From: Diogma glabrata
Lineage: Eukaryota; Arthropoda; Insecta; Diptera; Cylindrotomidae
Direction of reading: 5' to 3'
Assembly (NCBI GenBank): GCA_963693315.1
Contig: OY856186.1
Location: 235,829,135 to 235,893,134, forward strand
DNA: 64,000 bases
The notes below the pieces were generated by a model that saw nothing but the letters and a program-made list of their open reading frames with translations, did not search any database and had not been told where the DNA came from. A program made the translations under genes and the position numbers. This document shows positions 58,853 to 64,000 of the stretch, piece after piece. How positions within the stretch are numbered: the stretch's first letter is position 1; each line of letters begins with the position of its first letter.

Positions 58853-59745
58853 TAGTTTAATAAATGTTTTAGGTAGTAAAAAATAAAATAGTTTATGTAT
58901 CACGTGAATTATTAGATGTCAATTACCTTGTGAAACTAACTAAAGCCAGGCATTCACATACAACGGAAACAGAAACCGAAACTGAAACTGAAAATTTTCC
59001 GTTTCTGTTTCTGTTTCTAATTTGGTTGACGGTGGTGAATAATAAAACAGAAACGGAAACCGAATTTTGTTTGAGTTTGTGAATTTGTTATCCATTATGA
59101 ATAATAAAATTGAGGAATAACAAAACAAATAATTTTGAAGTAAAACTTCTTTAGGCGCGTTATGAGAATATTTCAACGGAAGTACAAAAAACGAATATAA
59201 TATTCGGCAAATATACGATACAATTCGATTGTGACACACATATTTTAAATATTCACTGGTTTTTGGTCCATTATAGAAATAGTTCATATTTTTCGATGCT
59301 TAAAAATTTAACACAAATTCAATTGAAAAAACATAATTTTGAATTAAATTTAATGATTTTCAATCCGAATATTTGAAGTATTTTCATTTAATTTAATATC
59401 AGTTTTCAAAATATTATATGTCTGCTCCATTTTTGTTTACAATGGATGCTTAGACTCGTAAATTAATAAAAATGGCAGCTTATTTGGATTTTTTAAAGGC
59501 AGAGAAATAAGTCGTCGCAAATCTTGGTAAATGGCATATATAATGAAATATAAGATGACAAAAAGCACCGTTTTGAAATTTGAGCAAAATCGAATAACTG
59601 GTTCAGGAATGGAAGCAAGTTTGGTGGATCTTTTTGGTTTGTATGGTCAAGTCATTCATTTGTTCATTTGTTATTATATTTTTTATTCACTTATGCAGTC
59701 TCGTACTACCTAAATGTTATATGAGTTGGATGTGTCGATTGTAAA

Positions 59746-60305
59746 TGGTGGTCATGGTGGTCATTGTGGTCATGGTGGCCATGGTGGTCATGGTAGTCAT
59801 GGTGGTAATAGTGGTCATGGTGGTCATGGAGGTCATAGTGGTAATGGTGATCATGGTGTTCACGGTGATCATGGTGGTTACGGTGGTCATAGTGGTCATG
59901 GTGTTCATTGTGGTCATAGTAGTCATTGTAGTAATGGTGGTCATGGTGGTCATGGTGGTCATGGTGGTCATAGTGGTCAGAGTGGTTATGGTGGTCATGG
60001 TGGTTACGGTGGTTACGGTGGTCATGGTGGTCATGGTGTTCACGGTGGTCACGATGGTCATATTGGTCATGGCGGTCATGGTGGTCATGGTGGTCAAGGT
60101 GGTCATGGTGGTCATTATGGTCATGGTGGTCATGGTAGTCATAGTGGTTAGTGTGGTCATGGTGGTCATGGTGGTCATGGTGTTCACGGTGGTCTGGTGG
60201 TCATAGTGGTCATGGTGGTCATAGTGGTCATGGTGGTCATAGTGGTCATGGTGGTTATGGTGGTCACGGTGGTCATGGGGGTCTTGGTGGTCATGGTAGT
60301 CAGGA
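59746..60305. repeat. 9-bp GGTCATGGT minisatellite (first block)
   Basis: About 60 imperfect copies of GGTCATGGT. Because the unit is a multiple of three, open frames appear on both strands (Gly-His-Gly on the plus strand, Met-Thr-Thr on the minus strand, Val-Val-Met in another frame). These frames are a by-product of the repeat and are not called genes. Confidence 0.93.
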
Positions 60306-60366
60306 AGTCAAGTTATATGTTATTCTTGAGCGAATGTAAGCGTGGTAAATAATATTGGAAAATTTA

Positions 60367-60528
60367 TTACTGTTTAACTTCCTTCGTTTTATTACTCCCA
60401 GCAATGAATTTTTTTTTTATCATTTGATCAGTGTGCGGTACCCAATTTAGGTTTTCGTTTATTACCATCCCTAAATATTTGAATGACCTAACCATTTCCA
60501 GTCTTATATTATCAATTTGTATATTCAT
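60367..60528 (-). pseudogene. LINE reverse-transcriptase scrap between the minisatellite blocks
   Basis: Minus-strand translation MNIQIDNIRLEMVRSFKYLG followed by MVINENLNWVPHTDQMIKKK is the characteristic post-catalytic F-x-Y-L-G block of non-LTR RTs. Only about 54 codons remain. It differs from the other LINE families here. Confidence 0.6.
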
Positions 60529-60542
60529 ATCCAACGGATAAG

Positions 60543-60552
60543 CCCCCCCCCC
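60543..60552. repeat. C10 homopolymer
   Basis: Ten consecutive C in otherwise AT-rich DNA, at the edge of the second minisatellite block. Confidence 0.9.
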
Positions 60553-60565
60553 ATCCCTCTTAACT

Positions 60566-60802
60566 TGGTGGTTATGATGGTCATGGTGGTCATGGTCGTC
60601 ACGGACGGTCATGATGGTCATGGTGTTCACGGTGGTCATGATGGTCATGTTGGTCATCGCGGTCATGGTGGCCATGGTGATCAAAGTGGTTATGGTTGTC
60701 ATGGTGATAATGGTGGTCACAGTGGTCATGGTGTTCACGGTGGTCATGATGGTCATGTTGGTGTCACGGTGGTCAGGTGTCACGGTGTTAGTCATGGTGT
60801 TT
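60566..60802. repeat. 9-bp GGTCATGGT minisatellite (second block)
   Basis: Same unit and orientation as the first block, more diverged. Separated from it by a 260-bp segment containing an RT scrap. Confidence 0.88.
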
Positions 60803-61182
60803 AGAGTTAGGATCCCGGGCTTTCCCAGGTGGGAAAAAATATTTGTATCAATTAAATTTGTTTTACGCACAAACGAATCGTAAAACACATTTTACATCCT
60901 AGTTATCGTGACTGAAAGTTGAACTTTACATCCGTAAAATAAAATCCCGTTGCTATATGAAATATTAATATATTTATCTACTTTACCGCCCGTAAAATAA
61001 TCACCCGTAAAATATTCATAAAATTAGAACAAACAAATAAATTATTGTATGAAGTTTATAGAGAAAATCATGGCATGTTTAGCATAATTTTCAAAATGTC
61101 TAGCGAGTTTAAAAAATTCAAAAATTGATTTATACTACAATAAAGTTGTGCAGTTGTGCGTAAAACGTTGTACATACACTCA

Positions 61183-61277
61183 GGCTGAAAGGAAGATTAC
61201 GCCCTTGGTTCAATAAAAGCCCTCGCTTCGCGTCGGGCTTCAATATGAACCGCTGGCGTAATCTTCTACTTTCAGCC
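61183..61277. repeat. 95-nt near-perfect hairpin
   Basis: Paired segments in order: GGCTGAAAG with CTTTCAGCC, GAAGATTACGCC with GGCGTAATCTTC, GGTTCA with TGAACC and AAGCCC with GGGCTT, around a 12-base loop TCGCTTCGCGTC. Small bulges separate the helices. It is markedly GC-richer than its surroundings. It could be a MITE remnant or a structured RNA; nothing decides between them. Confidence 0.8.
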
Positions 61278-61306
61278 CTCGATATGTAAATAACTATTGT
61301 TAAATA

Positions 61307-61850
61307 GAAAAATAAGTGCGTGTAATCTTTGCACGCGGTTGAAATTAATTTCTTTCGCTACTGTGGCAGGTATTAATAAAAAGATGAAGTATAAAATACA
61401 TATGTCATATTGCAATTTAAAGTTGCGTTTCTTGATAATATAATTTACTGTGTAATAAAAAGCAATATTTACATAATGTATTACAAAGTCAATTCAATTA
61501 TTAGCATAATTGAAATATGAAATTAGAGGTTTATGACAAATTTGCTAAATTTATTGAAAAATGCATCAATTGTTGTACCAATTGTTAAATTAAGTGGGCA
61601 TGTATTGATCGTGAAATTTAATTTGTAATACGTTGTAAGACTTTGTAAAACATGTAAATATGGCTTTTATTACACATTGTTGTAAATTATATTATCAAGA
61701 ATATTAGAAAGAAACTCTAAATTTCAATATGACATATCTATTTAATTTTATATTTAATATTTTTATTAATACCTGCTGCAGTGGCCAAAGAAGTTTTACT
61801 TCAACAGCGTGTAAAGATTACGCACTTCATTTTGTATTTATTAAACCTAT
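61307..61850. mobile_element. Foldback element with arms of about 170 bp
   Basis: GTGCGTGTAATCTTTGCACG at the left and AAGTGCGTAATCTTTACACG as reverse complement of the right begin long inverted arms, both continuing with GCAGGTATTAATAAAAA-type and ATATGTCATATTG sequence. The centre is about 150 bp. Non-coding. Confidence 0.8.
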
Positions 61851-62112
61851 TTATTAAATTCAAAATTCAAAGCTTTTGTTATCACAATTCAAAATAATAA
61901 TTAATATTATGTGACAGTTTCTGGTCATGTGACAGTTTCGGTACTAAAACAATTCAATTTTAATTGTTTCCGTTTCAGACAAAACAGACGAATTTTACGT
62001 TTCTGTTTCTGTTTCTAAATTCGGTTTCTGTTTCCGTGTTTTCATTTTTTTTATCAACTACTTGATTCAAAAGTAAATTTTAAATATTTTAGTTTTAACA
62101 TACGCCACATAA

Positions 62113-62684
62113 GTCGCGTTTTTTCTTCGGACAACTGTCCGGGACAGCGATTGTTTTATTTATATTTTTTCGTTCAAATTAAAATTATTTCAATTTTGAT
62201 TGCATAAATATTACATATTTATCGTTTATGCATCCATTTTAATGAATCTGTTTAAAATAAATTGGCAGATTAAATTTATTTTTACCAGTTCGCAACAAAT
62301 CTTGTGTTTTATCGAGAGCAGTTCAGAACAGGTGAGGGAAATAAACAATGGGACATTTTTAGTACTGTTTTTTAAATTAACACTATCTTCATGTATGTTT
62401 ATTTTTAGATGTCAAAAACATTACATACGTATATACGTACAAAACAAAAAATTAAATTTAATCTTTAATTTAATTTTGTTTTTTTAGTTCGAATCTCGTC
62501 GTTTAAATATAAAATATATGGCTCTTCATGAAATAAACAAACATAACACAAGGGTAAACAAACATTAATGGCGATTGTCAAAATATTCACTTGAAGCTAG
62601 CTACAATTTAGTTCTAAAAATTTTCCTGTATTTTACCAATATTTTTCTCTGTCCTGGACAGCCAGTTCGAAGATAAAACGCGAC
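62113..62684. mobile_element. TIR element, 572 bp, TSD TAA (PIF/Harbinger-like)
   Basis: The left end GTCGCGTTTTTTCTTCGGAC and the reverse complement of the right end GTCGCGTTTTATCTTCGAAC match at 18 of 20, and CTGTCC(A)GGACAG follows in both. TAA flanks both sides (62110-62112 and 62685-62687). The 95-codon frame inside (62200-62487) has no recognisable similarity. Confidence 0.82.
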
Positions 62685-62689
62685 TAATA

Positions 62690-63182
62690 CTAAGTTTACA
62701 CCAGGATCTAATACGTACATACTATACTTATTAGGTCGACTATGGTCGATGTAAACAGTTATCAAAAAAGTACGTACGAAATATTTGGTAGGATGATTTG
62801 CTACGTATCAAATTAGGTACGTAGCAAATAGGTATTATTTTTACGGTGTGAACACTAAAATTAGGTATGACATTTAAAATAAAAATAAATCAACTTATTT
62901 TATAAAAATATATTTATATTTGATGTGATTTTTTTGCTGAAATTAAAAGTAAAATAAATTTTAGCATTAATATAATAAATGTTTTCAGTTTTTTATAAAA
63001 AATATATATGGAAATTATTTTTTCCTAACCAAAAAATTAACAATGAAAGGACGCGCTAAAACTTAATATGTCATACCTAATTAATAAGAGTTTACATCAC
63101 CGTATCAAATTTAAAAAGTATGATGGTGAAAATGGCTAGCAAATTTGATATGTAGCAAATTAGATACTGGTGTAAACTTAGT
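62690..63182. mobile_element. Foldback MITE, about 493 bp, TA-flanked
   Basis: It starts CTAAGTTTACACCAG after TA and ends CTGGTGTAAACTTAG before TA. Inner inverted pairs include TTTGCTACGTATCAAATT versus TTTGCTACATATCAAATT and AATTAGGTATGACAT versus its exact complement at about 63070-63084. TA duplication suggests a Tc1/mariner-type MITE. It abuts the preceding element. Confidence 0.78.
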
Positions 63183-63767
63183 ATATAGTCAACTAAATTT
63201 TTGACTATTTCAATTTAGAATAACTAAATAGCATGGATTGGAACACAGTCTTAGTCAGCATCCTAAATCACTATAGTTTATAGTCTTAACTAACCAGTGC
63301 AAAATAAATATCTGACACATGCTCAATCGTTATTTTTTTTTTTAACTTTATTTCTCAAATTACATTACTTAGAAAATTTTTTTACATTGCAAGGTCTTAA
63401 TATTATTAATTTTCGATTAATCAAAGCGCTCAGCGACAAAGTCGGTATAAGAGCGTTTTCAAATTATTATTTAGTGTTATTCTTTTTCAAGTTATTTAAT
63501 TGTATAATTTTTAATGTTATAAGTGCCAATTTAGGTAGTTTCTAAAATGATGGACAGGAGGATGAGTAGGGTGTTTGTTTTTGTTTTTTTTATATTATTT
63601 TTTATTTTTATTTTTTTTTATTTTCTTTTTTTTCTTTTTTTTTATTTTCTTTTTTTTTCATTTTTTTTTGCTTTACTCTGCTCCAAAAAAAAAGATTTGA
63701 AAAACTTAGTGTTAAAAAAGCTGTAATATATAATGGCATAGATATCCCTGAGTGCAATAAAGAAATT
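63183..63767. other. Unassigned AT-rich interval with poly-T tracts
   Basis: No gene recognised. About 63575-63670 is a T-rich low-complexity run (TTTTTATTT / TTTTTTCTTT), which makes the minus-strand lysine-rich frame there meaningless. Confidence 0.55.
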
Positions 63768-64000
63768 TGTAACGACGGACAATTTACAATTTTTACTCTG
63801 AAAATAATAGTTTTCAAACTCAATAATAATTTTATTAATTTTCTTAAATTGTGGTAAACGTAGCTACATTTTTCTGTACAACTGTTGAAGGTTTAGTTAC
63901 GTCACTAAATAAACATGTTTATATAAATGATTTTTTTTTAACTTGGAAAAAGGGGAATTGTTTATGGAAGGGGAAACGGAAGATCGATGGTATGATGTAA
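63768..64000 (+). mobile_element. Start of an LTR, continuing past the window
   Basis: TGTAACGACGGAC and the following 150 bases (GTGGTAAACGTAGCTACATT, TTTAGTTACGTCACT) match 31884-32050. The right part runs off the window, so it is unknown whether this is a solo LTR or a full element. Confidence 0.72.

Larger units (their letters stand above)
58953..62043. mobile_element. Long relative of the 3865-4464 TIR element (right end degraded)
   Basis: The left end, after a TAA, reads AGCCAGGCATTCACATACAA, followed by GAAACAGAAACCGAAACTGA and GACGGTGGTGAATAATAAAA, as at the right end of the 600-bp element. The block 61910-62043 (GTTTCTGGTCATGTGACAG, then GTTTCTGTTTCTGTTTCTAA) matches that element's other terminus in inverted orientation. 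The interval between holds minisatellites, an RT scrap, a hairpin and a foldback. The 60-codon frame at 59531-59713 is unrecognised. Confidence 0.6.

Noticed and set aside
59746..60305. CRISPR-like array
   Set aside because: Nine-base head-to-tail units without spacers, in a eukaryotic genome.
59714..60339. Gly-His, Met-Thr-Thr and Val-Met repeat proteins on both strands
   Set aside because: All are frames of the same 9-bp minisatellite; no evidence of a gene.
63608..63823. Lysine-rich minus-strand ORF
   Set aside because: Produced by poly-T/TTTTTC low complexity.

Overview
This window is AT-rich eukaryotic DNA with the look of an insect genome, most likely a fly, though the species cannot be named from the sequence. 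The evidence is intron-containing orthologues of three conserved animal genes, many very short introns (54-65 bp) with GT/AG ends, asparagine-rich coding insertions, and a dense load of insect-type non-LTR, Ty3/gypsy and DNA transposons. Nothing bacterial was seen: no operons, rRNA or CRISPR.

Three host genes can be rebuilt exon by exon. (1) CDC27/APC3, an anaphase-promoting-complex TPR subunit, lies on the minus strand at 20474-7165. It has four coding exons and 849 codons. Its first exon is only 24 nt, and its third intron is 10.5 kb and packed with retrotransposons. (2) An NCOA5-like RRM protein lies on the plus strand at 21014-22530, with three exons and 464 codons. It is head-to-head with CDC27 across a 539-bp shared promoter interval. 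(3) TRAPPC11 (gryzun/foie gras, a TRAPP vesicle-tethering subunit) lies on the minus strand at 54841-34472, with eleven coding exons and about 1335 codons. Its first six introns are tiny, but intron 7 is 14.1 kb and contains a stack of nested transposons.

Layout. 1-735: LINE tail. 770-1430: gypsy gag-protease scrap. 1440-6115: a decayed Ty3/gypsy element carrying a LINE fragment, a TIR element and a LINE 3' UTR. 7165-20474: CDC27, with intron 3 holding a 2A-motif LINE cluster (10.9-14.5 kb) and a nearly intact LINE (16.4-19.5 kb). 21.0-22.5 kb: NCOA5-like gene. 22.8-26.0 kb: RTE-type LINE split by another LINE. 26.2-29.0 kb: a further LINE. 29.2-30.2 kb: about 280-300-bp tandem satellite. 31.8-33.3 kb: one LTR inserted in another. 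34.5-54.8 kb: TRAPPC11. 55.1-58.6 kb: hAT-like element inside a PIF/Harbinger-like element. 58.9-63.2 kb: a run of TIR elements, foldbacks, a 9-bp minisatellite and a strong hairpin. 63.8 kb to the end: start of an LTR.

The three genes belong to ordinary housekeeping pathways (mitotic ubiquitination, transcription/RNA regulation, ER-Golgi traffic) and show no sign of a joint pathway. The unusual content is the transposon structure: several insertions have target-site duplications readable base by base, which allows insertion order to be reconstructed. All coordinates and splice calls come from reading the sequence by eye. No alignments or searches were run, so family names rest on motif recognition.
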